Positions 9,004-20,451 of a DNA stretch of 64,000 nucleotides are shown here, one piece after another. Made by a program: the position numbers and the translations under genes. Numbering within the stretch: the stretch's first letter is position 1; each line of letters opens with the position of its first letter. The notes under the pieces were generated by a model. That model made no database searches, was not told the DNA's origin, and worked only from the letters and a program-made list of their open reading frames with translations. This DNA comes from Orobanche coerulescens. Taxonomy: Eukaryota > Streptophyta > Magnoliopsida > Lamiales > Orobanchaceae. The DNA lies in assembly GCA_033398695.1 (NCBI GenBank), contig CM065816.1, forward strand, positions 133,645,358 through 133,709,357, read 5' to 3'.

Positions 9004-11998
9004 TCATCTGCCTCTTCCTCTGCCTCTTCTAATAGGCTGCTTGGCAGGCTTGAATGGTTTGGCTCCGATAGGTCTTACCTTGACTGGAGCAAGGCCATAT
9101 TTTCTTTTCACCACGAGTGCTGCGAAATCCTGCTCCTGCTGAGATCTGAATTTGTTATCAAGGCACACTAACTTGATTTCCTTCTGAAGTTGTAGCTCAT
9201 CAAGTTCACCATCCATACGGATTGGTGCTTCTTCAGCTCTGAATGGAGGGATCATGGGAAAAGCTTTTTGATCTTTAGCGTGCTTCTTGAGAACAGCCCA
9301 AAGCTTAGGATGAACTTCTTCCATCCAGTTTATGAAAATCTCCTGTGGGGAGAGTTTGTCATCTTGAAGTAGTTCCCAGACATAATAGTCTCTGATGAAC
9401 CTTTTCCTAGCAGCTCCCCACATTTCAAGAGCTTCAAATAGGCAGAAATCCTCAACATACCATAGCTCTAACCCTTCCCATTCAAGAGTAGGTTCAAAGC
9501 CGCTTCTGGTCCTTCTTCTTTTTCCTACAGGCTGGTCAGCCTGGTCTTCTTGATCTACAGCTTCCTTCCTCTTTAGGCTAGAGGGTCCTTCAATCTGAGG
9601 GACATCTTGCTTCTTCTTACTTCTGATTTCTCTCTCTTCCCCCTGAATCCTCTCTTCCCCCTTTTTGCCAGCATCAATAAGGGTTGTCAACTGTTGTTCC
9701 ATGCGGCTCATCCAATCAGACATGCCAAAAGGCATTCTGTTGTTTGTAGGAGGAGGAGGCTGAGGGATCTCTCTCTGAAGTAGGGTGTCAATCTTGGCAT
9801 TTATGGTCTGAAGGTCAGGAGTGACCTGAGTTGACAGCAGCTCCCCAATGGTGTCTCTGACAATTTGCTTCATCAGCTCAGTCATGGTAGGTGATAACTG
9901 AGCTGATGGGGAGTGTTCTCCTGATCCTTCAGGAAGGGAGCCACTAGACTGCAGGCTCCCCGGCGCAGTAGGTCGATTGGGTTTTCTCCGGTCCCCGACT
10001 GAGTCTTCACGGCTACGCATCTAGGTGGTGTACAGCGAGCACAACAATCCTATCTGCAGCTGCATGGGTTGCCTCTGGCTCTTGCTCTGGCTCTTTGGCT
10101 CCTTCTCTTTCTCCTTCTCCAGATTTTTCTTTCTGTTTTTCCTCATCTTTTTCTTTTTCTTCTTCCTTTTCTTGTTCTGCTCCTCCTTCACCTCCATCAT
10201 CATTATCATCATCATCATCATCATCTTTATCATCATCTTTCTCTTTCTTTTCTCCTTCATCATCTTCATCCTCCTTATCTTCTTCATCTTTTTCCTGCTC
10301 TACTTCTTCTCCTTCTTCCTCATCTCCTTCATCAGCAACTTCTTCTGTTTTCTCAATCTCCTCTGTTTGTTTTTCAACTGGTATATTTTCTTCAGATTCT
10401 TTTTCTTCTTCATCCTCTTCAACCAAATTGATAACTTCATTGTCTCCATTAATTTCTTCAATCCTAATCTCCTGTTCTACTTCCTCCTCTTCCTCCTCTC
10501 CAAAATCACCATTAAAAATACTTAACATAATAGAGTGGATAAAGTGGTCCATGTTTGTCTCAAAGTGTGACATGAACCAGTTATCCTGGAGGAGTAAAAC
10601 TAAATCTGACTCTTTGCAAAAATTAGTCAGAACATCCTCAGTGGCTTGGGGATATTCCCAACCACTAGTTTCAATAAAGATTTGAAAATTTGTAAAAGAC
10701 ATGGTTTTGAGAGTTTTCCACTCTGTAAAAATATTTACAAAGGAGTGTTTTTCTGCTTGCGGTTTGACAAGCTGAAGTTGCTCAATAGAGAGATTAAAAG
10801 TATTATTTTCTAAAAGGTTGAAAGTGTAATCTGCTTCAGGGATAGAGATAACAAGACCTGCTTCCTCTTCTTCGGTTATGTACACAGGAGGTGTAATAAC
10901 GGGTACAATCCGAGTTTCAGTATCTGGTGCAGGCAAGTCTGGATGGATTGGTGACTAAACTGATGGGCTGGTATGGTGCTCAGGCTGCTCTCCCTCGCTG
11001 AACTGCAGCTTCCTTGGCCTCTTTGGAGAGGGTTCAGGTGATGACTGCAGGTTGGAAGGTCCTGGTGGGGCTGGTCCCCGTCTCTTGAATCGGATGGCAA
11101 TTGGTGTATCGTCAGACTCATTCTCGGACTCGACTGCAGTTCCGATCTCAGCTGCAGGTTGGTCCGAGTCTGATAAATCGTATCTTGGGCAATAGCTTGA
11201 GTCTGGCAAATCCTTCAACAACTGGGCTGCTCTCCCAGTGACTCCAACCTTCTTCTTGTCATGGTCCATGTGACCTAGCCTCTTGTTCGGGTGGAAAGGG
11301 TCAATATTTCCTTTAGCCACTCCGATTTTCTCCAACAACCAACTAAGATGCGTTCCGAACGCCAAATTAGTTTTGAATTTCTTCTCACCTTCAAGCCATT
11401 CGACTTTGTTCACCTCGCGAACAAGTTGCCTGAAAATATAGTCCGCCCAATCAACTTCTTCTTCTTGGATCAACGCACCCAACACCATGAATTTGGATGA
11501 TGACAGTTGGTCATAGCTTCCTGCCATCCCCATCACTATCTTGTTTGTGATGTCCAAAGCGACTCGATAAATCCTTTTCAACTCATTCCTCTTTGCTGTA
11601 AACTTCAATTTCTCGGGGATGTTTTCGAGCTTGATCGTCTTCCAGGTTTCGGCGGGTGATTGTTTAAGAGCTTCGACCGCCAAACCGCGATGTTTCATCC
11701 CGAATACGGAACGGATCTTCTCTCGATCTATGGTGATAGGAAGTCCGCCGACTGAGCTGTTAATCCCGTGCTGAATCAGAGAGGCATTACGATAAAATTC
11801 GACGACATCTTCCTTGAACAAATGTTGTGGGTTGATGTCGAGAAACGGGTAGATTCCGTTCAGCTTCATCGCCCGGATTAAATTGAGCATATCGAAGTCC
11901 TCTAGATTTGCTTCCAATAAACCTTCGAAGTCGACGACCATGGAGAAGATGACTTGGTCCTTCATCGCCTTCAAGTTTACGCCTTCAAAAGATGCCAT
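9004..11998 (-). pseudogene. Copia G extra gene (envelope-position ORF), about 1,000 codons
   Basis: Three adjoining frames form one gene. Residues 1-347 (11998-10955) begin MASFEGVNLKAMKDQVIFSM and contain a globular region (VVEFYRNASLIQHG, LPITIDREKIRSVFG) like the 'putative plant transposon protein' found in plant retroelements. A TAG at 10955-10957 is followed in the same frame by the next 307 residues, which end in a long Glu/Asp/Lys tract (about 10480-10090). One frameshift near 10015 leads to the last 338 residues, with a Ser/Pro segment, a basic KRRRTRSGF nuclear-localisation-like motif and an RRGRGRGR end. I see no signal peptide or transmembrane segment, so the envelope label rests on position only. 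It lies between RNase H and the 3' LTR, as in SIRE elements. Confidence 0.75.
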
Positions 11999-11999
11999 T

Positions 12000-12230
12000 T
12001 CTGCAAAAAGAATTTTAGGATTTTTAGTGTATATTTTGCTCTGTAAATTCTAGGGTTTCTGAACGCGTAAAGAGGAAAGTGAAAGGTTTTCTTCCTTATA
12101 AAGAAGATGAAAGGACGTTTGGATTAGTTTATTATAAATTTAAACGGTGGTACGCCTTTTCATATTCTTTTGAATTTCAAATTTGAATCGGTGGCCCCAT
12201 TTAAAATTTGACGGTTGATTCTGATTGGCC
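12000..12230 (-). promoter_or_regulatory. Promoter-like region in front of the G extra gene
   Basis: On the minus strand a CCAAT box (12226-12230) is followed by CTTTATAAGG (12094-12103), about 100 bp before the ATG at 11998. Then come a leader with AAACCCTAGAATTT and, at the ATG, CTTTTTGCAG, which is either a 3' splice site or part of the leader. The 534-bp gap between the RNase H stop and this ATG is non-coding. This looks like an internal promoter rather than read-through from pol; it is a motif-level inference. Confidence 0.45.
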
Positions 12231-12531
12231 ACCGTAGAGGTTAATTAAATAGGCGTGTGACGCGTGTATTTAAAATTGCCACTTGGCTTATAAAGGTGTA
12301 TATTTTAAATGCCATTTTAGCCAAAATAATATTTATAAATGTGGCAGATATTAATTAAAAATTAGAGGTCAGTTTAGAGAACTTAGCTGGTCTGATTTCG
12401 TTGACTGTTGACCACTCTGCAACAGGTGAGTTTGACTTCTACTTTGGTATTACATCTGACTAAGTTGCTTCGTCGGCCTTCGTCTTCTACTTTGCATCAG
12501 CTTAGGCTGATTCTGAGGGTCCGTCCTTCCT

Positions 12532-14060
12532 TCAACTTGCTTCAGAACTAGATTCCCAATCTAGTAATCCAAGGTCTCTGCTAAGCTCTAGGAATCTTTC
12601 TTCTGGCAATGGTTTGGTGAAGATGTCAGCTATTTGGTAGTCTGTGCTGACTCTTTCAACTCTAACCCTTTTGTTAAGCACATGGTCTCGAATGAAATGG
12701 TGCTTAACGTCAATGTGCTTCGTCCTTGAGTGCAAAACCGGATTGTTGGTTATTGCAATAGCACTATTGTTGTCACACCATATTGGAACTTCGTTGGCAA
12801 TAATATTGTAGTCCCTTAACTGTTGTCTGATCCATAGAATTTGTGCACAACAGCTACCTGCAGCTAGGTATTCTGACTCTGTAGTGGATATGGAGTTAGA
12901 AACCTGCTTCTTGCTAAACCAGGATATCAGTCTGGTTCCTAGGAATTGACACGTTCCACTAGTGCTCTTCCTATTGATTTTGCATCCTGCGAAATCCGCA
13001 TCTGAGTATCCTGATAGCTCGAAGTTGTCATCCTTTGGGTACCACAGTCCAACATTAATTGTAGACTTTAGGTACTTAATTATTCTCTTGGCTGCATCTA
13101 GGTGTGATTGCTTCGGCTTGGACTGGAATCTTGCACAAACTCCAACTGCATATGATATGTCTGGCCTGCTTGCAGTTAGGTACAGAAGAGATCCGATGAG
13201 TCCTCTGTAGTGGGTTGAGTCCACTGATATGCCTGCCTCGTCTGCATCCAGGTGAGTGCTTGTGCTCATTGGAATTCTTGCGGGCTTGGCTGATTCCATT
13301 CCATATCTCTTGATAAGATCCCTGGTATACTTTGCTTGGTTGATGAAAATTCCTTTTTCCATCTGCTTAACTTGTAATCCGAGAAAGAAGTTAAGCTTTC
13401 CCATCATACTCATCTCAAATTCTCCTTGCATGAGGTTGGAGAATTTCTCGCATAGTTCTGGATTGGTTGACCCGAATATGATGTCATCCACATAAATCTG
13501 AACTATTAATATGTGGCCTTCGTGTTCCACTCTGAATAGGGTCTTGTCCACTTTTCCCTTGCAAAATCCATTTTTCTCAAGAAACACAGACAGTGTTTCA
13601 TACCATGCTCTCGGTGCTTGCTTGAGTCCATACAGAGCCTTCAACAGCTTATAGACTTTGTCTCCTTTGACAAAACACAGGGTTGCTCTACATAGACTTC
13701 TTCTTCTAGGACTCCATTCGAAACGCACTTTTCACATCCATCTGGTAAACTTCAAAATCCTTGAATGCGGCATATGCGAGGAATAGTCGATGGCTTCTAA
13801 TCTTGCAACAGTGCATAAGTTTCATCAAAATCTATTCCCTCACACCGTGCATATCCTTTTGCTACGAAGTCAGCTTTATTCCTAACAACAGCTCCGTCTT
13901 CATCACTCTTGTTTTTATACACCCATTTGGTGCCAATAACTTTCTTGTGATCGTCTGCTGCATTAGTTCCCAAACTTTGTTTCTCTCCATCTGCTCCAAT
14001 TCCTCTTGCATGGCATTAATCCATGAATAATCTTCCAAGGCTTGTTACGTAGTCTTGGGT
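12532..14060 (-). pseudogene. Copia G reverse transcriptase and RNase H
   Basis: The RT start is recognisable across frameshifts between 14060 and 13730 (KNKSDEDGAVVRNKA, FEVYQMDVKSAF). An open frame of 398 codons (13728-12532) then carries YKLLKALYGLKQAPRAWYE, the catalytic QIYVDDIIFGS, and RNase H with GYSDADFAGC, TTESEYLA and IWCDNNSAI, ending in TKPLPEERF. These are complete and typical of copia. At least three frameshifts disable the N-terminal half. Confidence 0.9.
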
Positions 14061-14321
14061 TCAATTTGTGACATGAAACATGAGAACATCGCCATTCCTA
14101 TTTGGTAGAGTTGGTGTCTTGTCTTGACTCCATCGATCAACTTTAGATGATTTGCTGAATTGGATGATCCTTAAGCCATTTGGGGATCTCGTCCTCTTAA
14201 GGTTTTTCCCCTGTTGGATTGCTCTGGTGGTTATCTGCATCTGCTGGATTAAGTGCCTGCTGGATCGATTCTGCCTTGTCATCTGCAGCTTGGTTACGAG
14301 CTGAGATGAGTCTTTGTCTGC

Positions 14322-15290
14322 TCATTTGGTCTTCTTCATGAGAATCGGATCAGATAGGTTTGATGATCCTGTCTGATCTGCAGTTGGGTCTTCATCAGCT
14401 GCAGTTGGGTCATCAGGCTGATCTGCAGGTGAGTCCACCATTCCAGTGTCATGTACAATGACTTCTTCAAGGTTTGCTGACTTGAGCTTGTTCTCAATTT
14501 GCTCAAGTTGTTTCCTGTACTCAACAGTAGATTCATCAAAAACAACATGGGGTGTTTCTTCCACAACTAAGGTTCTTTTGTTAAAAACTCTATATGCCTT
14601 GCTTCTTTGGGAATATCCCATGAATAGACCATCATCAGTTTTAGCATCAAAGGCATTTAGCTGTGTTTTACCGTTGTTGTGGATGAAACACTTACAACCA
14701 AAAACATGAAAGTAGGCAACAGTAGGAGTTCTATTATTCCAAACCTCATAGGGAGTTTTGCCATGTCTCCCTACTATCATACTCCTGTTGCAGGTGTGGC
14801 GGTGTGTTGTGACTTGACCGAGAACCTCTTGGTAGGTCCGCGCAATCATGGACCTTCTTTGCTTCCTTGAGTTCTGTTCCTTCTTTCGGCAACACCATTA
14901 CTGTGGGCGTCCTGGCCGCAGAGCTCATCTTTGGATCCCATTCGATCGCTGAAATCGATTATCGCCTTGTTGAGAAACTCTCCTCCTCTATCGATCGATC
15001 TTGATTATGGAGAGGGATTTCTCGTCTGGATCCTTCTCAAGGCTCGAGTAACTTGGTCAGGGTTTCACTTTTCTTGAATAGAAAAATGATCCAAGTGTAC
15101 CTTGAGTAATCATCTACAATTACAAGTGCATGCTTCCTGCCGCTCAAAGTCCTTGGCTTGATAGGACCAAATAGATCCATGTGGAGTAGATCTAAGATCC
15201 TTGTTGTGAGCGTTGTAGGCTGAACTGGCTTGAACGATGCCTTGGTCTGCTTTCCCTTCTGACATGCATCACAGAGTGCTTCCTTCTTGA
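14322..15290 (-). pseudogene. Copia G integrase
   Basis: The open 175-codon frame (14849-14322) contains KTPYEVWNNRTPTVAYFHVF, GCKCFIH and DGLFMGYSQRSKAYRVFN, the C-terminal part of copia integrases. The catalytic core upstream (about 14850-15290) is broken into short frames, with fragments such as a GGEFLNKAI-like segment near 14980. Many CAG/CTG words appear altered here, which may be part of the reason for the frame damage. Confidence 0.8.
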
Positions 15291-15295
15291 ATACT

Positions 15296-15829
15296 TCATT
15301 TGGAAGTCCTCGACCGACTCCGAGAGCTAATCTTGTTGATGGCTTTGAAGTTCAGGTGACATAGTCTTTTGTGCCACAGCCATCCATTCTCAGCTACAGT
15401 CTTGGATAGAAAACAGGAGTTAGGTGTTCCTGTGTTCCAATCAATCATGTATACATCTCTTCTTCGGAAACCTTGTAGCTTTATTTCTCCAGATAAGATG
15501 TCTATCACCATACACTTCAAAATGGTGAAGACTACTAGATTCTTCTCGTCACGGAAATGGTGATGCTCGGGAGGTTGTACTTGAGCCCTTTGACATAATG
15601 AACTTTGGATATTACAATGTTTCCTCGGTGCGACTCTCCAAAGCCTTTTTATGCATCCTCTAGAGCTATCTCCAAAGGTTACATCGGGACCTCTTTCTTT
15701 GATATATTTGGTCAGCATCTTCTTGTTCCCGGTCATATGCCTTGAGCATCCGGAGTCTACAAACCATTCTTCACCTCCAAAATTTGAGCTTGAGGAGATG
15801 TGGTTGTAGTCCTTCCACCTTTTCTGCAA
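15296..15829 (-). pseudogene. Copia G protease and pre-integrase (HHCC) region
   Basis: A frame of 177 codons begins near the protease motif WFVDSGCSRHMTGNK, the copia-type D-S-G active site, and runs to the pre-integrase motif LWHKRLCHLNFKAINKIS. The C-terminal CX2C half of the zinc motif lies beyond a frameshift at about 15296. Order and motifs match copia pol. Confidence 0.85.
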
Positions 15830-15845
15830 TTAAACAAGCAGAGAT

Positions 15846-17717
15846 TTAGGTACCCAAATTTGTGTGGGTCCTTTCTAAATCTAGGCTGAGACCATTTGTT
15901 AAACCTTTGTGGTCTCCACACTTGTTCATTTTGATAATTTGGATAACTTGAGGTTTCCATATGCCCCTCCCATTATGAAATCTATTTTTGGGAAGTTGTT
16001 GGTAATAGTGGGCATGTTGTGCAAGGTCTTGCTTTTGCACAGGCCTTGCCTAGTCGCTGTCTAGGTGGTATGCAGTGTAACATTTGCGGCTAGACGTTTG
16101 ACTGTTACTGTTTTTGAAAATCGGTTTATACACAGGCTCGTGATCGAGACCATTGTTTCTCCCTTGATAAACTTGGTTTCAGAACTAGAGGGAGTGTGAG
16201 AATCATATCCAAGGCCTGATTTGGTATATAATGACCTTTTATAGGTACGCAATTCGCCCAGAGTTGAAGACGCCTTCAGGGAGGTTATTTCCTGCGCCTG
16301 AGTTTTATTTATCTGTGCCAGCTTAGTAAACTCAGCTTTGGCATGAGCAAGTGCAACTGACTTTTCTTTAAGTAAAATATTTAGCCGGTCTATCTCAGCT
16401 GTATTGACACTTACCTGGTTTTTAAAGTCAGCTGTAGTTGTCTCAACCTTATTTAAATCTAGGCTGAGTTTTTCGAAATCATTTTTCAGCTGCCTAATTC
16501 TCATTTTGCAGCTGAGTCTTCTCTGCTGATACAGCTTGGTGTGCAGATTTAAGTGTTTCAAAATCTTTGAATAATTGATTTACCGATTCATGTAAATCCA
16601 TATCTTGTGACATGGCTGAGCTATTATTTGAACCGGTAGGTTTAGAGGTTACCTCTTCATCGGCCCAAGTTTGCCATCGACAATCATACTCCTCGTCTTC
16701 ATCGGAAAAGAAACCGCCGCTTGATTCGACATGCTCCTGGTCTTCTCCGATGAGAGCTTTTCTTGTCTTCCTTTACGCCCACCTCCTTCTTGGTTTCGTC
16801 CTTCTTGAGCTCGGGACAATCCATTTGAATGTGTCTATTTTGTGACAGTTGTAGCATTCAACTTTCCACTTCCGACCTTCAGTTCCTTCTTGGATTCTCC
16901 TTGTAGTTTTTCTTATACTTGGAGTAGTTCTTTACGAAATTCTTTGAACCTTTGCATTATGAAAGCCATTTCTTCCTCAAAATCTAGTGGATTTGGAGGT
17001 TTCACATCGAGATAAGCTCTTAGCGGGGACTCAGTGCAAATGCGATTCCCTTCTCTGCGAGCTCGATTGAGGATGAGCTTGGAAGCTCGAACTCATAAGC
17101 CTTTAGATCGAAGAAACGACTCTGAATTTTTATCTTATTCAGTCTTTGGACTCTCTCATAGCTACACCTTCATGCTCCATTCGGGATTTAGAGATCGAGG
17201 ACCTTTAGTGCCATTTCCTGTTGCCATAGGTTTTGCCCAGGAGTTGATCTCATTGATGATTTCGATGAGCCTTGTGTCCACTTGGTCTATTGATTCACCA
17301 TTCTTCATTTTAAAGTTGTCAAACTTTTGGATAGCTATTGACAACTTGTTTTCCTTGATCGCTCGTTCCTTCACACATTAGAGCTAATGTGTCCCAAATC
17401 TCTTTGGCATTCTTACAATTTTGATCTTGACCATTGTGGATTTGTCAAGAGTTTGGTATAGCACATCTCTGGCCTGTTGTCAAGATTGGCGGCTTTCTCT
17501 CTTCGGGGGTCAGCTCCGTTCTCTTCTTAGGAATCTTTTCGGGCCTCCCAGCTGCGATCTCCTCGGCTGTGTTCTCCTTCTCCAAAATGAACGGGCCGTC
17601 TTCAATGATGCACCACATGTCGTCATGGATTGAAGATAAGTGTGCCTGCATTCTTATCTTCCAGAGATCATACTCGTCAACTGAAAAGACAGGTAGTCTA
17701 GAGTGCATGTGTTCCAT
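15846..17717 (-). pseudogene. Copia G gag
   Basis: The start at 17717 gives MEHMHSRLPVFSVDEYDLWK, the typical N-terminus of copia gag, followed by HDDMWCIIEDGP. After a frameshift the UBN2-type segment SIAIQKFDNFKMKNGESIDQ (17330 downward) appears. A zinc knuckle beginning CYNCHK lies near 16850 and is broken by a frameshift after the second Cys. A 166-codon frame (16561-16061) is a Leu/Lys/Glu-rich coiled coil (KNDFEKLSLDLNKVETT). A long coiled coil in gag is known for SIRE-type elements. Confidence 0.75.
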
Positions 17718-17779
17718 TATAAAGTGAGAGATAAGATATATATCTAGTATAGATCTGGTTCGTGAAAAAAATGAACCAA

Positions 17780-17793
17780 CCGCTCCGATACCA
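17780..17793 (-). other. Primer-binding site of copia G
   Basis: On the minus strand TGGTATCGGAGCGG lies two bases inside the 5' LTR end and is a one-mismatch form of the iMet-type primer site. It confirms that the LTR at 17796-19197 is the 5' one. Confidence 0.8.
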
Positions 17794-17795
17794 CT

Positions 17796-19197
17796 TGTAG
17801 GTCACAAGTCGTCCAGGAACAAGTCTAGAGGGGGGGGGTGAATAGACTTGTTGAAACTCTTGAACTCTTTTTCCGAAGAGTGAGTTTCTTCAGCTGATAG
17901 TCAAACAAATGACTTGGAGTCGTTTGTTCTTGGATAAGTGCGGAAGTCAGCTGATGACGAATATAAATTAATCTTAATGAAACACTTAACAATGTATGCA
18001 GCAGTTAGAGTATGATGCAGTAAAACATTAAATAACACAGCGATTATAGTGGTCTCGGAGGTGGGGTAATCCTCTACTAATCCACTTTTCTCCAAACCAG
18101 TTGGAGATGAATTCACTATAATTTTCAACCAGTGATAAATATTACAGTGATTCACAACACACTACAACAGCTTCCAACCGGTGGAATTCCGTGCCGTTGT
18201 ATACACACTTGATCGCCTTGCACCTCTTGATCCTCGATCCTCGGATGCCCTTACAGTCTCTTACTTCAACCAGTGAAGTACCCGTACTCAAGATTTATAG
18301 ACAAGAGTGTTTGTCTTCTCCAACTTAAGAGCTTCCTTGAATATGAACTTTTTGGATCTGCTCTTTTCACGATGCTATTTGATTGCTTGAGATTGCTTTG
18401 TTTGCTTTGATCGCTAGAGTATATGTTCGCCATTAGTCGCTCGATTTCAAATCTTGAGATATATATAGATCACGATCTACGAGCTTCTTCCTTGTAGCCG
18501 TTGCAAATCGAACAAATCCGTCCGTTGGAGGAGACTTCATTGTTTAATCTTTTACGAGCGTTGCAAAATTTGGATTCCCATTATTTAATTTTATCTTCCG
18601 AAGTTGTGAGGACTTACGCATGTGGCGCCGAATCTTTTGAATATAAAAGGATTAAAGTCTTCACGGTGGGTCGGGATGATTTAATTAAATCATATCTCTT
18701 GCGGGAATCACTCCAATTTGTCTCTTCACGTTGCATGTGAGCTTTCCGTAATATTTGACTTTTCAAAGCATGCGACGTGGACTTGGAGTACTAGTTTGTA
18801 GTTGAGTAGGCCGATGTGCTTACATCTCTGCAGTAGGTCTTCTCATTCATTCCGTTTGAGACTTGTCCGATCGGGTGACTTCCACGAGGTACCTCGAGTG
18901 CGATCTGGTCAAACTTCTCTGATAAAATTTAGTTGACCAGGGCTACTCTGATTGAAGTCGGCTGTACTTCTCTGATGGACTAGACTGTATTTTAGTACTT
19001 AGCCAATTTTCAGCCTAACTAACTTTGGCCTACAGAAGATACTCATTTGGTTCTTCTTTACAATTTGCCAAGTTTTATACTTAACGTATTTTGGCCTATG
19101 GAAGATACTCATTTGGTTCTTCCTTACATTTTGCCAATTAATAAACATTTGATTTTAAATTAATGACATCATCAAAATCTAACAAGTATTCCTAACA
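17796..19197 (-). repeat. 5' LTR of copia G
   Basis: This 1,402-bp LTR is nearly collinear with the 1,419-bp 3' LTR. The differences are clustered at CAG/CTG words rather than scattered: for example CTTCTGCATG in the other copy is CTTACGCATG here, and CATGCTGACG is CATGCGACG. Confidence 0.92.
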
Positions 19198-20451
19198 TAT
19201 TGAGCATCTTGATAATTGTGTAGTCGTTTTCATTGACGATATTCTGGTCTATTCTCGTGATGATGAGGAATACGCTCGGCATTTGTGATTAGTGTTGGAA
19301 ATTTTGAGGGCTCAGCATCTCTATGCAAAGTTTTCTGAGTGTGAATTTTGGTTGAGGGAAGTCATGTTTCTCGGGCATGTGATTTCAGCGGAAGGGGTCC
19401 GAGTATATTTCCCCAGAAGATTGAGGCAGTGTTAGATTGGGCACCGCCTAAGAACGTGAAAGAAGTGCGTAGCTTTTTGGGTCTGGCTGGGTATTATCGA
19501 AGGTTCGTCGAGGGGTTCTCTAAACTTGCTCGACCACTTACTCAATTACTCTAGAAGTCCGAAAAGTTCCAATGGAATGAAGAGATATAGCAAAGTTTCG
19601 AAGAGCTGAAAAAGCGTTTGACTACCGCGCCGATTTTAGCCCTGCCCCAGGGAATCGGTAGGTATTCGGTTTATTGTGATTCATCAGGTCAAGGACTTGG
19701 GTGCGTACTCTTGCAGCATGATAAGACTATCGCCTATGCTTCACAGCAACTTAAACGGTATGAGTTAAATTATCCCACCCATGATTTGGAGTTATCTGCC
19801 GTAGTGTTTGCAGTGAAAATCTGGTGTCACTATTTGTGCGGTTCTTCATGTCGAATTTATACCGACCACAAGAGCCTAAAGTACATTTTTAGCCAGAACG
19901 AACTGAATATGAGACAGCGTCATTGGTTGGAGTTGAGAAAGGATTATGACTTGGAAATCCTTTACCATCCAGGAAAGGCCAACGTTGTAGCGGACGCATT
20001 GAGCCGGAAGTCAGTATCACTTCAGATGCTTGAGGTCCTCACACCTCGAGTGAAGATCAGACGAGAGCTGATTGAGCAAGGAGTCGAAGTATGGATCCAG
20101 CGAATTCAGGGTCAAATGTGTACTCTTGGGATTATTTCGTCCTTGGTCGATGACATCAAGGAGAAACAGGGGAATGACCCCATGACCGTCCAACTGAAGG
20201 TGGACGTAGAGAAAGGGAAAGCCCCTAGTTTTATGATTCACGAGGATAGTATTTTGGGATTTCAAGGTAGGCTTTGTGTTCCGAATGACTCTGAATTGAG
20301 ACAAAGAATACTACGAGAAGCTCATGCTACACCTTACTCAATCCATCCTAGGAAGTGTAAGATGTACAGAGATCTTAAGAGAAATTTTTGGTGGAATAAT
20401 ATGAAGAGAGATGTCACCGAGTTTGTATCAAGGTGTTTGACATGTCAATAA
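19198..20451 (+). pseudogene. Element B RT (second half), RNase H and integrase start
   Basis: The frame continues from 7366 across copia [14 protein letters not shown] (YxDD box), [19 protein letters not shown] and [20 protein letters not shown]. RNase H follows at about 19650-20000 (YSVYCDSSGQGLGC, YTDHKSLKYIF, ADALSRK). Integrase begins with the HHCC zinc region, HATPYSIHPRKCKMY to CLTCQ (about 20310-20450). Stops at 19552 (TAG), about 19588 (TAG) and 20449 (TAA) fall at positions where relatives have Gln codons. A TGA at about 19287 and a one-base shift near 19398 also break it. Confidence 0.88.

Larger units (their letters stand above)
7367..19197 (-). mobile_element. Ty1/copia element G (SIRE-like), complete insertion in B
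   Basis: Both LTRs are present and start/end in TG...CA. The flanking 5-bp target duplication is TATTG (7362-7366 and 19198-19202), and the RT frame of B resumes exactly across it. On the minus strand the order is 5' LTR (17796-19197), primer site, gag, protease, integrase, RT, RNase H, an extra gene (9004-11998), polypurine tract and 3' LTR (7367-8785). Integrase before RT defines copia, and an extra gene after RNase H is characteristic of the SIRE/Maximus lineage. Coding regions carry many frameshifts, with the RNase H half best preserved. Confidence 0.93.

Noticed and set aside
10025..10685. Plus-strand open frames rich in Ser, Phe, Leu or His
   Set aside because: They are the complement of the Glu/Asp/Lys-rich tract of the minus-strand extra gene in copia G; codon composition alone keeps them open.
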